Assembly: GCA_003249645.1 (NCBI GenBank) | Contig: QKIH01000090.1 | Span: forward strand, 1-64,000 | Origin: Desulfobulbaceae bacterium | GTDB taxonomy: Bacteria > Desulfobacterota > Desulfobulbia > Desulfobulbales > Desulfocapsaceae | DNA length: 64,000 nucleotides | Direction of reading: 5' to 3' | In this document: piece after piece, positions 38,384 through 49,607 of the stretch | Layout of the letters: the number at the start of each line of letters is the position of its first letter | Position numbering within the stretch: position 1 is the first letter of the stretch | Made by a program: the position numbers and the translations under genes | Notes under the pieces: generated by a model | What the model was told of the DNA's origin: nothing | Database searches by the model: none | Seen by the model: only the letters and a program-made list of their open reading frames with translations

Positions 38384-39673
38384 TCAGTTCCCGTTCAGGC
38401 TTTCCAGGATAAGTTCCGCCTGCTCTTTTGAAGCACCGTTCTGCGCCTGCGCAATGGTGCCGGCACGGTGGCAGATGAGCTCATACTCATCCTGATGCTG
38501 TTCAAAATATCGTATTTTTTCAATCAGTTCTTTCTCGTCATTCACTTTGAGCCCGGCCTGGCCGAATTCAAGCAGTGCAACGGCATCTTTGTAATCATTC
38601 ATGTACGGCCCGTAAAAAACAGCTTTATCCCAAAGTGCTGCTTCCATAATATTGTGTCCGCCCTTCTGCACCAGACTGCCGCCGCAAAAGACATAATCAG
38701 CAAGAGAGTAAAGATTGGACAGTTCGCCCATGACATCGATCAATATAATATTATGCTGACGCTGTTTACCGTGTTTCAACTCGGTATAACGTTCATAATC
38801 AAGGCCCTGTTCTATAAGAAAATTTTCTATGGCAGTTATACGTCCAAGGTGTCTCGGGGCTGTCATCCAGATAAAATTATCGACCTCTTCTCTCATCTGT
38901 TTATAGAGCTCAGCCAGCATATCCTCTTCACCAGTATGAGTGGAGCCGGAAATAAAGATCCTGGAGCTGTTCTCGATACCCAGCATCAGGCGAAAATTCT
39001 CGACCAGCTTCTCTTTGTGCTCCGGGAGCGGCAGATCATATTTCACATTACCTGAAACCCGGCACTTTGACTCTTCTGCACCAAGACTGACAAACCGTTT
39101 CATATCAGCCGTTGAGATAAATGCCATGCGATTAAAGTTGGCGAGAACCTCACTGAAAAACCGTTTGAAGGAGGTATAGGTCACAAGCGACCGAACCGAC
39201 ATCCTGCCATTAAGAAGCAGAATTTCAGCACCGTTTTTTTTCAGATTCCTTAATATCGAAGGCCATAACTCCGTTTCCAGACAGACATAAACATCAGGTT
39301 TTATTGTCTTAACAGCGCGGGCGGTAATGAAGGGAATATCGAGCGGCGAAATAACACAGCACACCCTGGAAGGAAGCCGCTCGATCGCAACGTTTCTGCC
39401 ATGACTGGTCATGGTTGAAACAACGATATCAATCTCATCGTTTTCAGCCAGAAGCTCGTTGATCAGTGCTTTCGCCGCCTGTACTTCACCAACAGAAGAG
39501 GCATGCAACCATACCCTCGGCGCAAACTTTTCAGGAACGACACGGGCAAGACCAAACCCGAGCCGCTGCGGCAGCCCTTCGCGGTACTTTTTCTTCAACA
39601 AGGCAAGAGGAAGCGCGATGGGCAAAGCCAATATAAATAAAGCTGTAATTAAAAATGAATACAGACTGTACAA
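38384..39673 (-). CDS. waaA: 3-deoxy-D-manno-octulosonic acid (Kdo) transferase
   Basis: VWLHASSVGEVQAAKALI; DIVVSTMTSHGR; GGSLVQKGGHNIMEAA. Confidence 0.92.
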   Translation of the reverse strand: MYSLYSFLITALFILALPIALPLALLKKKYREGLPQRLGFGLARVVPEKFAPRVWLHASSVGEVQAAKALINELLAENDEIDIVVSTMTSHGRNVAIERLPSRVCCVISPLDIPFITARAVKTIKPDVYVCLETELWPSILRNLKKNGAEILLLNGRMSVRSLVTYTSFKRFFSEVLANFNRMAFISTADMKRFVSLGAEESKCRVSGNVKYDLPLPEHKEKLVENFRLMLGIENSSRIFISGSTHTGEEDMLAELYKQMREEVDNFIWMTAPRHLGRITAIENFLIEQGLDYERYTELKHGKQRQHNIILIDVMGELSNLYSLADYVFCGGSLVQKGGHNIMEAALWDKAVFYGPYMNDYKDAVALLEFGQAGLKVNDEKELIEKIRYFEQHQDEYELICHRAGTIAQAQNGASKEQAELILESLNGN

Positions 39674-39890
39674 TGTTCTATAAATATGTAAAAGTTAGGG
39701 CTTAAATGCTTGAATATTCACTATACACAAAAGGGTCCCAATAAACCCGTTATAATCCTTATCGTCAACCACTAACAACGTTTTTCGTTGAATATGATAT
39801 CACATTTAATCCTGCTCAACGGTTGACAATTTCTGTCGACTTGAGTAATCAACTTTTTTCTCTATCGTTCACTTCCCAAACGGAGGCACC

Positions 39891-40916
39891 ATGTTTAGAG
39901 TAACAATCTCATTTGTGCTAACATTATTATTCTTAAATCTTTTTGGAGAAATACCAATGGCTGAAGCAAAGCTTAAAGATGGCCTGTACGCCAAAATATC
40001 CACCGATAAAGGTGATATTCTTCTCGTACTCGAATTTGAAAAGACCCCGCTCACAGTTGCCAACTTCGTTGGTCTGGCAGAGGGAACCAAGGAGCTGAGC
40101 AGCGGCGTCAGCGGTACCAGATTTTATGACGGTCTGACCTTTCACAGGGTAATTCCTGATTTCATGATTCAGGGCGGATGTCCTCTCGGAACCGGAACCG
40201 GCGGACCAGGCTACACTTTCCCTGATGAAATCGACCCAACTCTCAAGCATGACCGTCCCGGCATACTGTCCATGGCAAATGCCGGCCCGGGCACCAACGG
40301 CAGCCAGTTTTTTATCACCCACGTTCCGACCCCATGGCTTGATGGTAAACACACTGTTTTCGGACATGTTGTAGAAGGCCAGAAAGTCGTCAATGCTATT
40401 GCTCAAGGTGATAAAATCAACACCGTTGAAATCATCAGAGTAGGTCAAGCTGCTGAAAACTTTAAAGCTGATCAGCCTGCATTTGACGCACTTCTTGCTT
40501 CCCACGAAAACAGAATGCGTGAAAGAGAGCTCGCAGCACTGGAAGCAGAGAAAAAGCAGATTGAAGAAAGATGGCCGAATGCAATCACCACTCCTTCCGG
40601 TCTCAAGTATGTTGTTGTACAGGAAGGTACAGGAGATGCAACTCCAACTAAAGGAACCACTGTCACCGCCCATTACACCGGCAAACTGATGGATGGAACC
40701 AAATTCGATTCAAGCTATGACCGCGGCACCCCGATCAGCTTTCCTGTCGGGATGGGACGCGTTATCAGAGGCTGGGACGAAGCATTTCTCTCCATGAAAA
40801 AAGGAGAAAAGCGTGTGCTGATTATCCCATCTGATCTCGGTTACGGACCTCGCGGCAACGGCCCGATTCCGCCAAATGCTATAATGGTATTCGACGTAGA
40901 GCTGGTTAATTTCTAA
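39891..40916 (+). CDS. Cyclophilin-FKBP fusion peptidyl-prolyl isomerase
   Basis: Cyclophilin [13 protein letters not shown]...NGSQFFIT, then [82 protein letters not shown]-terminal signal-like segment. Confidence 0.93.
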   Translation: MFRVTISFVLTLLFLNLFGEIPMAEAKLKDGLYAKISTDKGDILLVLEFEKTPLTVANFVGLAEGTKELSSGVSGTRFYDGLTFHRVIPDFMIQGGCPLGTGTGGPGYTFPDEIDPTLKHDRPGILSMANAGPGTNGSQFFITHVPTPWLDGKHTVFGHVVEGQKVVNAIAQGDKINTVEIIRVGQAAENFKADQPAFDALLASHENRMRERELAALEAEKKQIEERWPNAITTPSGLKYVVVQEGTGDATPTKGTTVTAHYTGKLMDGTKFDSSYDRGTPISFPVGMGRVIRGWDEAFLSMKKGEKRVLIIPSDLGYGPRGNGPIPPNAIMVFDVELVNF

Positions 40917-40938
40917 AATCAAACCGACCAGTTAAATA

Positions 40939-40977
40939 AAAAAAGCCCGACAGTTCTTTTCACTGTCGGGCTTTTTT
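40939..40977. terminator. Strong bidirectional terminator
   Basis: AAAAAGCCCGACAGT-N7-ACTGTCGGGCTTTTTT. Confidence 0.93.
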
Positions 40978-41029
40978 ATTTACTCTTTCTAAACCATTAC
41001 TCACTCCCAATCTATTGATAACATCTGAG

Positions 41030-41250
41030 GATTGGACGTGTTCATTTTCTTTTCCTCAAAAGCCCCAAAAGGCAGGATAAAAAACGAACCAAAAGAAAGG
41101 AGCCCAGCCACTCCGGCCCTCCGGGCACCCTGCGCGCCTCAAAGTCGACGGGAGTTTGAGAAACTCGCTTACGCTCAAACAGCTCAAACTCTTTTCCGCC
41201 AACTTCTCCGGTGCTCAGCTACGAGAAAGCGGGGATACAACAAAACAACC
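41030..41250. repeat. Candidate dispersed intergenic repeat element
   Basis: Non-coding, GC-shifted block with internal inverted repeat GAGTTTGAG (41152-41160)/CTCAAACTC (41183-41191) and AAAAGCCCCAAAAGGCAGGATAAAAAACGAACCAAAAGAAAGG module. Confidence 0.45.
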
Positions 41251-41301
41251 TAAGCTAATTAATCCTGAACACTTAAAAATCAGTCTAGTTCTAATTTTAA
41301 A

Positions 41302-42276
41302 TCAGTACTTCAACCCTACCCTGTCTCTAACCAGATCCATGGTAACAACCGCTTTCTCTCTTGCCTTTTCAGCACCCTTTCTCAATATCTGTCTGATCAT
41401 CTCAGGATCGTTGAGCAGTTCCTTTTTCCTTTCTCTCGCTGCAGAGAACTTGTCATTTATCAGGTCAAGCAGTTCAAGCTTAAGATAGCCATAGGCCGCC
41501 CCACCGTTGACATAAAGATCACGGATTTCAGCCATTCGTTCAGGGGTGGCGAAATGCCTGAGGATATTATACAGATTACAGGTATCCGGGTCTTTTGGAT
41601 CTTCAACCGGCGTTGCATCGGTTTCTATTGCCATAACCCGCTTTTTCAGCTGCTTGCCCTCAAGAAATATCGGGATGGTGTTGTCATAGGACTTTGACAT
41701 TTTCTGCCCGTCAAGCCCCGGGATGGTGGCAGTCTTCTCACTGATTGCCGGCTCGGGAATAACAAAGGTCTCACCGTATTCATTATTGAATTTCTGGGCA
41801 ATATCTCTTGCAACCTCAAGATGCTGCTTCTGATCCTTGCCGACCGGCACCTGCTCCGACTGATAAAGAAGGATATCTGCAGCCATCAGAATCGGATACG
41901 AAAAGAGCCCGTGACTTGCAATTATCCCCTTGGCAACCTTGTCTTTGTAGCTATGGCATCTCTCCATCAGCCCCATTGGAGTGAGGGTCGAAAGAACCCA
42001 GGTCAGTTCACAAACCTCAGGAACATCTGACTGGACCCAGAAGATGCATTTATCAGGGTCAAGACCAAGCGCCAGAAAATCTGCTGCCGCTTCAAGCGTA
42101 CCGGTTGCAAGTTTTTCGCGTTCACGAACCGAAGTCAGGGCGTGCAGATCGACGATAAACACATAGAGTTCAGAGCTCTCCATGCGGGAGATCATGGTTT
42201 GCATCATACCGAAATAATTACCGATATGCAGTTTTCCAGATGGCTGGATTCCAGACAAAATTCTCATAACAGACAC
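41302..42276 (-). CDS. trpS: Tryptophanyl-tRNA synthetase
   Basis: ILSGIQPSGKLHIGNYFG; QKMSKSYDNTI (KMSKS). Confidence 0.96.
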   Translation of the reverse strand: MSVMRILSGIQPSGKLHIGNYFGMMQTMISRMESSELYVFIVDLHALTSVREREKLATGTLEAAADFLALGLDPDKCIFWVQSDVPEVCELTWVLSTLTPMGLMERCHSYKDKVAKGIIASHGLFSYPILMAADILLYQSEQVPVGKDQKQHLEVARDIAQKFNNEYGETFVIPEPAISEKTATIPGLDGQKMSKSYDNTIPIFLEGKQLKKRVMAIETDATPVEDPKDPDTCNLYNILRHFATPERMAEIRDLYVNGGAAYGYLKLELLDLINDKFSAARERKKELLNDPEMIRQILRKGAEKAREKAVVTMDLVRDRVGLKY

Positions 42277-42370
42277 TCAAAAGTTATTGTACTAGTCAAA
42301 CACAGTCTCTACTGGTTCGGCTGGTTGATTTTTTCCAAAACGTTAAAGGTGTTACCTTACCGCAAAAGAC

Positions 42371-42410
42371 AAAAAAAAGGGAGGGTGGAAATCAATTTTT
42401 CCACCCTCCC
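42371..42410 (-). terminator. Terminator after dnaK
   Basis: Minus strand GGGAGGGTGGAAA-N6-TTTCCACCCTCCC followed by TTTTTTTT. Confidence 0.93.
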
Positions 42411-42447
42411 GAGCTTTTTCAGGATCGATCTGAATCTCAGCTTCCGC

Positions 42448-44361
42448 TTACTTTACTTCTTCGTAGTCAGCATCCACTACATCATCGTCATCCTTCTTAG
42501 CCTGACCGCCGGCACTGCCGCCAGCTGCACCGCCGGCAGCATCAGGATTTTCCTTAGCGGCCTTGGCATACATCAGCTCAGCGAGTTTATGTGAAGCATT
42601 GGTAAGCGCCTCGGAAGCAGACTTGATAGCCTCGATGTCATCGCCTTCCATTGCTTTTTTAAGATTCTCAATCTCTTTCTCAACGTTTGCCTTGGTCTCA
42701 GCATCGACCTGATCAGTGAGATCCTTGAGTGATTTCTGGGTTGCATGAATAAGAGCATCAGCCTGGTTACGGATTTCGACCGCTTCCTTACGCTTCTTGT
42801 CTTCTTCCGCATGAATCTCTGCATCCTTGGTCATGCGCTCAATCTCTTCCTCAGTCAGACCGGAAGAAGCGGTGATTCTGATGGACTGCTCTTTTCCGGT
42901 TCCAAGATCCTTGGCAGATACATGCAGAATACCGTTGGCATCAAGATCGAAGGTCACCTCAATCTGTGGTACACCGCGTGGTGCAGGAGGAATATCGGAC
43001 AGCTCAAAACGACCAATAGTCTTATTGTCCTGAGCCATTTCACGTTCACCCTGAATTACATGGATGGAAACCGCCGGCTGATTATCTGCAGCTGTTGAGA
43101 AGACCTGGCTCTTCTTGGTAGGAACAGTGGTGTTTTTCTCGATCAGCTTGGTGGTTACACCGCCAAGGGTCTCGATACCAAGAGACAGCGGAGTAACATC
43201 AAGCAGGAGAACGTCTTTTACATCACCCTGAAGAACACCGCCCTGAATTGCCGCGCCGATTGCAACAACCTCATCCGGGTTAACACCCTTGTGAGGGTCT
43301 TTGCCGAAGATTTCCTTAACCTTCTCCTGAACCTTAGGCATACGGGTCATACCGCCGACAAGAATTACCTCATCGATATCACTGGCTGAAAGACCTGCAT
43401 CCTTCATAGCAATCTTACAAGGACCAACCGTACGATCGATCAGATCCTCAACAAGATTCTCAAGTTTTGCTCTTGAAAGCTTGATGTTCAGGTGCTTAGG
43501 ACCGCTCGCATCGGCTGTGATGAAAGGCAGGTTGATATCGGTTTCTTTGGTGGTTGACAGTTCCATCTTGGCTTTCTCAGCTTCTTCTTTAAGACGCTGA
43601 AGTGCCATTTTGTCATTACGAAGATCAATGCCCTGTTCGCGCTTAAACTCATCTGCAAGCCAGTTAACGATGCGCATGTCAAAGTCTTCACCACCGAGGA
43701 AGGTATCACCGTTGGTGGATTTTACTTCGAATACACCGTCACCGATCTCAAGGATGGACACGTCAAAAGTACCGCCACCAAGATCGAATACAGCGATCTT
43801 CTCTTCGTTCTTCTTGTCAAGGCCGTAAGCAAGAGATGCAGCGGTTGGTTCGTTGATAATACGCTGGACATTCAGACCTGCGATCTTACCTGCATCCTTG
43901 GTAGCCTGACGCTGGGAGTCATTAAAATAGGCAGGGACCGTAACAACAGCCTCGGTTACCTCTTCACCCAGATATTCTTCAGCGGTCTGCTTCATCTTTG
44001 CCAGAACCATGGCAGAAATCTCAGCTGGTCTGTACACTTTACCGTCAACCTTGACAGATACCGAACCGCTGGTTCCTTCCACAATGTCAAACGGGCTGAC
44101 TTCTATTGATTTCTTCACCTCAGGATCGGTGAATTTACGACCGATAAGTCGTTTAATAGCGTAGAGAGTCTTATCTGGGTTGGTTACAGCCTGACGCTTT
44201 GCCACCTGCCCAACGAGACGCTCTCCCCCGCTGCTGAAAGCTACAATTGATGGTGTGGTTCTGTTACCTTCCACGTTGGCGATAACCTTAGGCTCACCAC
44301 CCTCCATGATTGCAACACATGAGTTGGTCGTTCCTAGGTCAATTCCGATAATCTTGCTCAT
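42448..44361 (-). CDS. dnaK: Chaperone DnaK
   Basis: [21 protein letters not shown]; full-length Hsp70. Confidence 0.98.
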   Translation of the reverse strand: MSKIIGIDLGTTNSCVAIMEGGEPKVIANVEGNRTTPSIVAFSSGGERLVGQVAKRQAVTNPDKTLYAIKRLIGRKFTDPEVKKSIEVSPFDIVEGTSGSVSVKVDGKVYRPAEISAMVLAKMKQTAEEYLGEEVTEAVVTVPAYFNDSQRQATKDAGKIAGLNVQRIINEPTAASLAYGLDKKNEEKIAVFDLGGGTFDVSILEIGDGVFEVKSTNGDTFLGGEDFDMRIVNWLADEFKREQGIDLRNDKMALQRLKEEAEKAKMELSTTKETDINLPFITADASGPKHLNIKLSRAKLENLVEDLIDRTVGPCKIAMKDAGLSASDIDEVILVGGMTRMPKVQEKVKEIFGKDPHKGVNPDEVVAIGAAIQGGVLQGDVKDVLLLDVTPLSLGIETLGGVTTKLIEKNTTVPTKKSQVFSTAADNQPAVSIHVIQGEREMAQDNKTIGRFELSDIPPAPRGVPQIEVTFDLDANGILHVSAKDLGTGKEQSIRITASSGLTEEEIERMTKDAEIHAEEDKKRKEAVEIRNQADALIHATQKSLKDLTDQVDAETKANVEKEIENLKKAMEGDDIEAIKSASEALTNASHKLAELMYAKAAKENPDAAGGAAGGSAGGQAKKDDDDVVDADYEEVK

Positions 44362-44517
44362 CTTCCTTCTCTCCTTAATATCATTTAATCAGACGGATCT
44401 TCCCGCCAGAGAAATTCCAGTTCTGTATAACGAGCACACTTGTTTTCAACTGTTTTCTAAGGTTGTCATTCTCACAAATTTGTCAAGTATACTTTACGCA
44501 AATTACAACACCATCAG

Positions 44518-45126
44518 TTAGCTAATCTTCCCGGAAGACACGATAACCTTGGCAACCCGCAGCAGACGATCCTTGTAGTAGTAGCCCTTTTCATATTCGG
44601 CAATAACATGGTTCTCAGGAATTTCATCACTTGGTGCCATTGAGAGTGCTTCCTGCTGATTCGGGTTAAACGGTTCTCCGATCGAGCTGAACGGCTTCAC
44701 CTCAAACTTTTCAAGGCTGTTGATCAGGCTTTTTCTGGTCAACTGAACGCCTTCAAGCAGCCCGTCAAGACTCTTCTGCGGATCAACGCCTTCGGTTACA
44801 CCCTGATCTATTGCTCTCTCCAGGTTGTCCAGCGCCGGAAGAATTTCACGAAAAATGTTCTCACCGGCATATTTCATCGCGGTCAGACGCTCTTTTTCCA
44901 GACGCTTCTTGGTATTTTCAAAGTCGGCGGCAATGCGGAGCATCTTATCCCTGAGATCGGCAGATTCCGCTAATGCCTCTTCTAACTGAACTTCAAGACT
45001 TTTTTCGTCTTCTGCGACCTGTTCAGCCTCAGCGGTTGCCTCCACTTCTTCCCCGGTGTTTATCTCTTCACGCAATTCACTATTTTCTTTACTGCTCACA
45101 CGTTCCTCCGTCGATGTTCTCTTCAT
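44518..45126 (-). CDS. grpE: Nucleotide exchange factor GrpE
   Basis: Acidic N-terminus, DFENTKKRLEKER, ILPALDNLERAI; upstream of dnaK. Confidence 0.93.
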   Translation of the reverse strand: MKRTSTEERVSSKENSELREEINTGEEVEATAEAEQVAEDEKSLEVQLEEALAESADLRDKMLRIAADFENTKKRLEKERLTAMKYAGENIFREILPALDNLERAIDQGVTEGVDPQKSLDGLLEGVQLTRKSLINSLEKFEVKPFSSIGEPFNPNQQEALSMAPSDEIPENHVIAEYEKGYYYKDRLLRVAKVIVSSGKIS

Positions 45127-45502
45127 TCTTCCAGATATATTTTACGCCTCAAGCGGCGTATTTATTGAGATGACCTTTGAACAAAGTCTGTGCGAACAAT
45201 AAGTAGCCCCATATACCTTGTCAAGGCGATAAAAACTAAAAAAAACACCCTGATATTCAAACCGCAGACCACTTTTATCCATTTGTTCTTTCATGTTTTT
45301 TGTTATAACCACTTTCGACATAGAGACAATAAACCCGTTATCAGCCGACAGACCCTGCATAAGCTTGTCAACTCCGGATTTTGCTTTGCAAAAAAAGGAC
45401 GCAATGTTATCAGTTGAAAGTATCCTAATTTTACATAACAATCTTTTGGATACGGACTACCATCAGACATGACGTTTTTTCATTAAACAGGAGAAGCATC
45501 GT

Positions 45503-47539
45503 TTGAGAATTTCGCTCCAGTCAAAATATTCCTTACAGCTGATTTTGCTGGTCGGAACAATCATCGTAGTACTGTCTGTGACAGCGCTTACTATTTTCAA
45601 ACGATCTTTTAACCAGCTTCAAGTTGCGGTCACCAATGATCTGAAAACGCAACTGACAACACAGGCCGACGCACAATCGGCAACCTTTATCACCCTCCTC
45701 CAGAAGCATCTCACACATCTCCTTTACCAGAAGAACTTCACATCGATGCATGAGATACTTTTTGATGTTCAATCGCAGCCGAATGTCCTGGAGGTAGCCG
45801 TGTTCGACACCACATGTTCGATTATCAGCAGCGGGAAAGAGCTTCCTTTGCCCGAAAACATACGGCACCTGGATAGAACACACTGTTCAAAGCGCCCTGC
45901 CGACACCATCGCCAGAACAACGCTCGATCATTCAGTTGTTGTCTCACGACCAATCTATATGGGAGAGGAGTGGCTTGGAGGAGTGGCCCTGACCCTGTCC
46001 ACTGACCATCTGCAAAGAACTTTTGCATTAACCAATCAACTCTTTATTCAACGGGAAAAAAAAGGCATTAAAGAGCTTCAGACAAGCCTTCTCATTATTA
46101 CGATCTTCGTTATTCTTCTATCACTGTTATCTGCAGTCTATATCGCCGGAAGGCTGGTAAAACCGATTGAAAGATTGAAAAACGTGGCCAAACAGATCGG
46201 CAGAGGCAACTATGACGATATGGTAAAAACGGATCGCAATGATGAGCTCGGCGACCTCACCAATTCATTTGACCAGATGCGGGTTCACCTGAAACATTCT
46301 ACGGTTTCAATTGAACGGCTTGAAAAAGAGATAATAGACAAGAATATTTCAGAACGTGAACGGGGACTGATCGAGGAACAGCTCCATAAAGCACAGCGAC
46401 TTGAAGCCATGGGACAGCTTGCTGCAGGTGTAGCCCACGACCTGAACAACATTCTCTCTGGTGTTGTCGCGATTCCACAGCTCATGCTGCTCGATCTTGA
46501 TAAAACTGATCCGACCCGTGCCAGCCTGCTCAAGATTCAGGAGGCAGGAGAACGTGCCGCAGGCATAGTACAGGATATGCTTACGCTGGCAAGAAGCGGC
46601 ATGAATGTTTCCGAACCGCTCAAGCTCTCCGATGTTATCCGCAAATATCTGGCCAGCTCTGAACATGATGAATTGCGCAAGAGGCACCCTGACATCAACT
46701 TTATTACCAGCCTGGATGAACAGACCCGGCTCATCAAAGGATCAACAGTGCAGCTCTTCTCTGTCCTGATGAATCTGGTGAATAACTCGGCAGAGGCAAT
46801 TCAGGGCCCGGGTCGGATAGAACTCAAACTTTACTCGACCTACGTTGATCAGACCTTCGGCTATTATGATACAGTAATAGAAGGCGACTATCTTTGTCTT
46901 TCTGTCAAAGACGATGGGGAAGGAATGTCGGACGAAAATCTTTCCCATATTTTCGAGCCGTTCTATTCAAATAAAAAACTCGGAAGAAGCGGAACCGGAC
47001 TCGGTATGGCCATCGTATGGAACGCCATTAAGGATCATAACGGCTATATTAACATTAAAAGCCAACCGGGTGAAGGGACGACCGTTTACCTCTACTTCCC
47101 GATAGCCGACACGCAGCCGGAGCAGGATCCGCTGTCGGCAACGGACAAGAATGCCGATCTGTCCGGCTGCGGCCAGCATGTTCTTGTGGTAGATGATATC
47201 CAAAACCAACGCGATCTGGCCTGCTCTATTCTTGAACGGCTCAATTACACCACAGGTTCGGTAGATTCGGGCCAGAAAGTACTTCCTTACCTGACTTCTC
47301 ATAAAACCGATCTGATCCTGCTTGATATGGTGATGGAACCCGGTTTTGACGGTCTTGAAACCTGCAGCCGCGTCTTTTCAAAATACCCTGAAATGCCGGT
47401 GATTCTTACCAGTGGATACGTCGAAAGTGAAAAAGTCCGGGCTTCCCTGAGACTCGGAGCAAAAAAATATCTGAAAAAACCCTATTCCGTTAAAAACCTT
47501 GGTGAAGCTGTTAAACAGGTACTTGGAAATTCTGGCTAA
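45503..47539 (+). CDS. Hybrid sensor histidine kinase (sensor, HAMP, HisKA, HATPase, REC)
   Basis: MGQLAAGVAHDLNNILSG; GTGLGMAIVW; REC DLILLDMVMEPGFDG; start is TTG with upstream AGGAG. Confidence 0.9.
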   Translation: MRISLQSKYSLQLILLVGTIIVVLSVTALTIFKRSFNQLQVAVTNDLKTQLTTQADAQSATFITLLQKHLTHLLYQKNFTSMHEILFDVQSQPNVLEVAVFDTTCSIISSGKELPLPENIRHLDRTHCSKRPADTIARTTLDHSVVVSRPIYMGEEWLGGVALTLSTDHLQRTFALTNQLFIQREKKGIKELQTSLLIITIFVILLSLLSAVYIAGRLVKPIERLKNVAKQIGRGNYDDMVKTDRNDELGDLTNSFDQMRVHLKHSTVSIERLEKEIIDKNISERERGLIEEQLHKAQRLEAMGQLAAGVAHDLNNILSGVVAIPQLMLLDLDKTDPTRASLLKIQEAGERAAGIVQDMLTLARSGMNVSEPLKLSDVIRKYLASSEHDELRKRHPDINFITSLDEQTRLIKGSTVQLFSVLMNLVNNSAEAIQGPGRIELKLYSTYVDQTFGYYDTVIEGDYLCLSVKDDGEGMSDENLSHIFEPFYSNKKLGRSGTGLGMAIVWNAIKDHNGYINIKSQPGEGTTVYLYFPIADTQPEQDPLSATDKNADLSGCGQHVLVVDDIQNQRDLACSILERLNYTTGSVDSGQKVLPYLTSHKTDLILLDMVMEPGFDGLETCSRVFSKYPEMPVILTSGYVESEKVRASLRLGAKKYLKKPYSVKNLGEAVKQVLGNSG

Positions 47540-47553
47540 CCCCTGCACCCTGA

Positions 47554-48438
47554 TTACGCTTTAGCTGTTGTAAGCGGTAAAATTTTGAGTCTTCCATCGG
47601 AAAAGATCTCTTTAAAATCATTATACATACGCCTTTCGAGATCCAAAAAGTCGCTCATTATCATCCCGGGAGAAAATTCCAACTCGATTTCGACGATACG
47701 TGTGCTTCCTTTATTGGTGCTGTAGATATTGCCGAGCATTTCATACTCGTCATAGTATTTGGTCAGCAGACTCATGATTTTCAACTGGTCAGCCTCAGAG
47801 AGCGGAAAATCAACCAGTGACCGGAAATGAATCCAAACCGAGGGGACATATTGCGTGATTGCATATATGCCTAATACAATTGTACACAGTTGATCGACCC
47901 AGAACATCAGGGTTTCGTTGCTTCTGTCAAACAATAAGAAAAATAGAATAACGGAAAACGTTATGAAGTCGCGTAGAGAAGCAACCTTGTAACATTTCAA
48001 GGACATGGCAATCATCGGGGACGCATTTTCCTTAATGGTTCTTTTAGCCAGCAAGTAGAGATAACACTGCCCCAGAACCGCAAAGAACAGAACAAGAACA
48101 GCCCAGCCTAATTGGGGGGCATGGTAGGTATGGGTGTAAAAAGCATTAAAGACTTTATGAAGCGGTATTATTATTCCGACTGTCATCAGGACTGCACTGA
48201 AGAAAGCCATGGCATCTTCCAGCCTGCCTGTTCCGTAAGGATAAAGATTGGTGTTCCCTTTTTCGGCGGTTTGTAAAATATAGAGAACAAACATAACACT
48301 GACAACAGAACTGACAGCCATCAGGGTCGGAAAGATGATCACCGTTGAACCTGATTTCAGAACAACATAGAGTGAAAACAATGCTATAATTGCTTCATAT
48401 AGCAGAACAATCTGGAAGTATTTTTTTGCAGCATTCAT
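47554..48438 (-). CDS. Cation diffusion facilitator (CDF)-family transporter-like protein
   Basis: Multi-TM, NLYPYGTGRLEDAMAFFSAVLMTVG. Confidence 0.75.
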   Translation of the reverse strand: MNAAKKYFQIVLLYEAIIALFSLYVVLKSGSTVIIFPTLMAVSSVVSVMFVLYILQTAEKGNTNLYPYGTGRLEDAMAFFSAVLMTVGIIIPLHKVFNAFYTHTYHAPQLGWAVLVLFFAVLGQCYLYLLAKRTIKENASPMIAMSLKCYKVASLRDFITFSVILFFLLFDRSNETLMFWVDQLCTIVLGIYAITQYVPSVWIHFRSLVDFPLSEADQLKIMSLLTKYYDEYEMLGNIYSTNKGSTRIVEIELEFSPGMIMSDFLDLERRMYNDFKEIFSDGRLKILPLTTAKA

Positions 48439-48576
48439 TTCCGAGCTTTTGACGCCTATCTGTATTATTGTTATATTATTGAATGTTTTTCAGAATACTG
48501 TTTTCTACTATTCTTTTTTTCCAAAAGCAAACTCCTATCAATGTCGTCCAACCTACCCTAATATATTTTACAGATT

Positions 48577-49473
48577 TTGATGTTAAAATTCAGAGAGATT
48601 GAACTGTCCGATAAACCTGGAATTGAGCAGCTTCTAAAACATGTGGATAGCAAATCCTGCCAATATAGCTTTGCAAATCTGTTTTCCTTAAGAAAGAAAT
48701 ATGGAACTGAGATATGTATTGAAGAAGACACTCTTTATATTCGGCAGAAAAACCGGAAGATCGGGACCAAAATTGCGTATTTTTTCCCAATATGCCGAGC
48801 CAACCCGGCTGAGAAGATACAAAAAGTATTAAAAACAGCAGAGGCCGAGTCACATGAACTGCATTTTTTCTGTGTTTTTGACCAACACAGGGAAGAACTG
48901 CGTGATTTCACCCTCAATCAGAGTCCCGACTGGAGTGAGTATATTTACGATTCAAATCGAATTTTTGATTTAAAAGGAAACGAGCTGTCTAAAATCAGGC
49001 GCGGCATAAATCAGTTCTGGGAACTTTATAGTGAATCAGTCAAGATAGAGGAAATCGCCCCGAGCCATATCGACGAAATCAAGGCTTTCCAGCAGCGATG
49101 GCATAACGAATCATTGCTAAGCGCCAGCAAGCCGGATTCTCTCGAAGAAGAACACGGAGCCATAGATATTGCCCTGTCGCATTTTGAGGAGCTTGATCTC
49201 AAAGGAGTCGTTTTAAAGCGCGAGGGTGTTGTGGAGGGTTATTGCTACGGCGCTGTCATCAATGGTGACACTTTTGACATTATCGCCCAGAAGGCCAACA
49301 AAGACTACAGACATATTTACAAGGTCCTGTTTCAGGAGCTTGTACGGGTTTATAAAGACGATATTCCGTGGACAAATATGGAAGAAGATATCGGCATAAA
49401 AGGTCTTCGACAGCTGAAAAGATCATATAAGCCTAACTTCCAGCTTGTAAAATACACTGCTATCCCCGTATAG
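48577..49473 (+). CDS. DUF2156 / LPG-synthetase C-terminal-domain-like protein
   Basis: YIYDSNRIFDLKGNELSKIRRGINQF; IAQKANKDYRHIYKVLFQELVR; NMEEDIGIKGLRQLKRSYKP. Confidence 0.85.
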   Translation: MMLKFREIELSDKPGIEQLLKHVDSKSCQYSFANLFSLRKKYGTEICIEEDTLYIRQKNRKIGTKIAYFFPICRANPAEKIQKVLKTAEAESHELHFFCVFDQHREELRDFTLNQSPDWSEYIYDSNRIFDLKGNELSKIRRGINQFWELYSESVKIEEIAPSHIDEIKAFQQRWHNESLLSASKPDSLEEEHGAIDIALSHFEELDLKGVVLKREGVVEGYCYGAVINGDTFDIIAQKANKDYRHIYKVLFQELVRVYKDDIPWTNMEEDIGIKGLRQLKRSYKPNFQLVKYTAIPV

Positions 49474-49607
49474 CCGGTTCAGAGGCCGTACAGGGATAAT
49501 AATGCATCTGTTGCGGTACCACTCTATGAGACAATCAATGCGGACCGCATTTCGGAACCCGCGTTGATTGTCTCCAGCTTAAAAAAACAAGTGATCTATT
49601 CCCAGCC

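Noticed and set aside
45142-45441. 99-aa minus-strand ORF upstream of grpE
   Set aside because: No recognisable family; more likely the grpE promoter/leader region. I also looked for a CIRCE element or hrcA there and saw neither.
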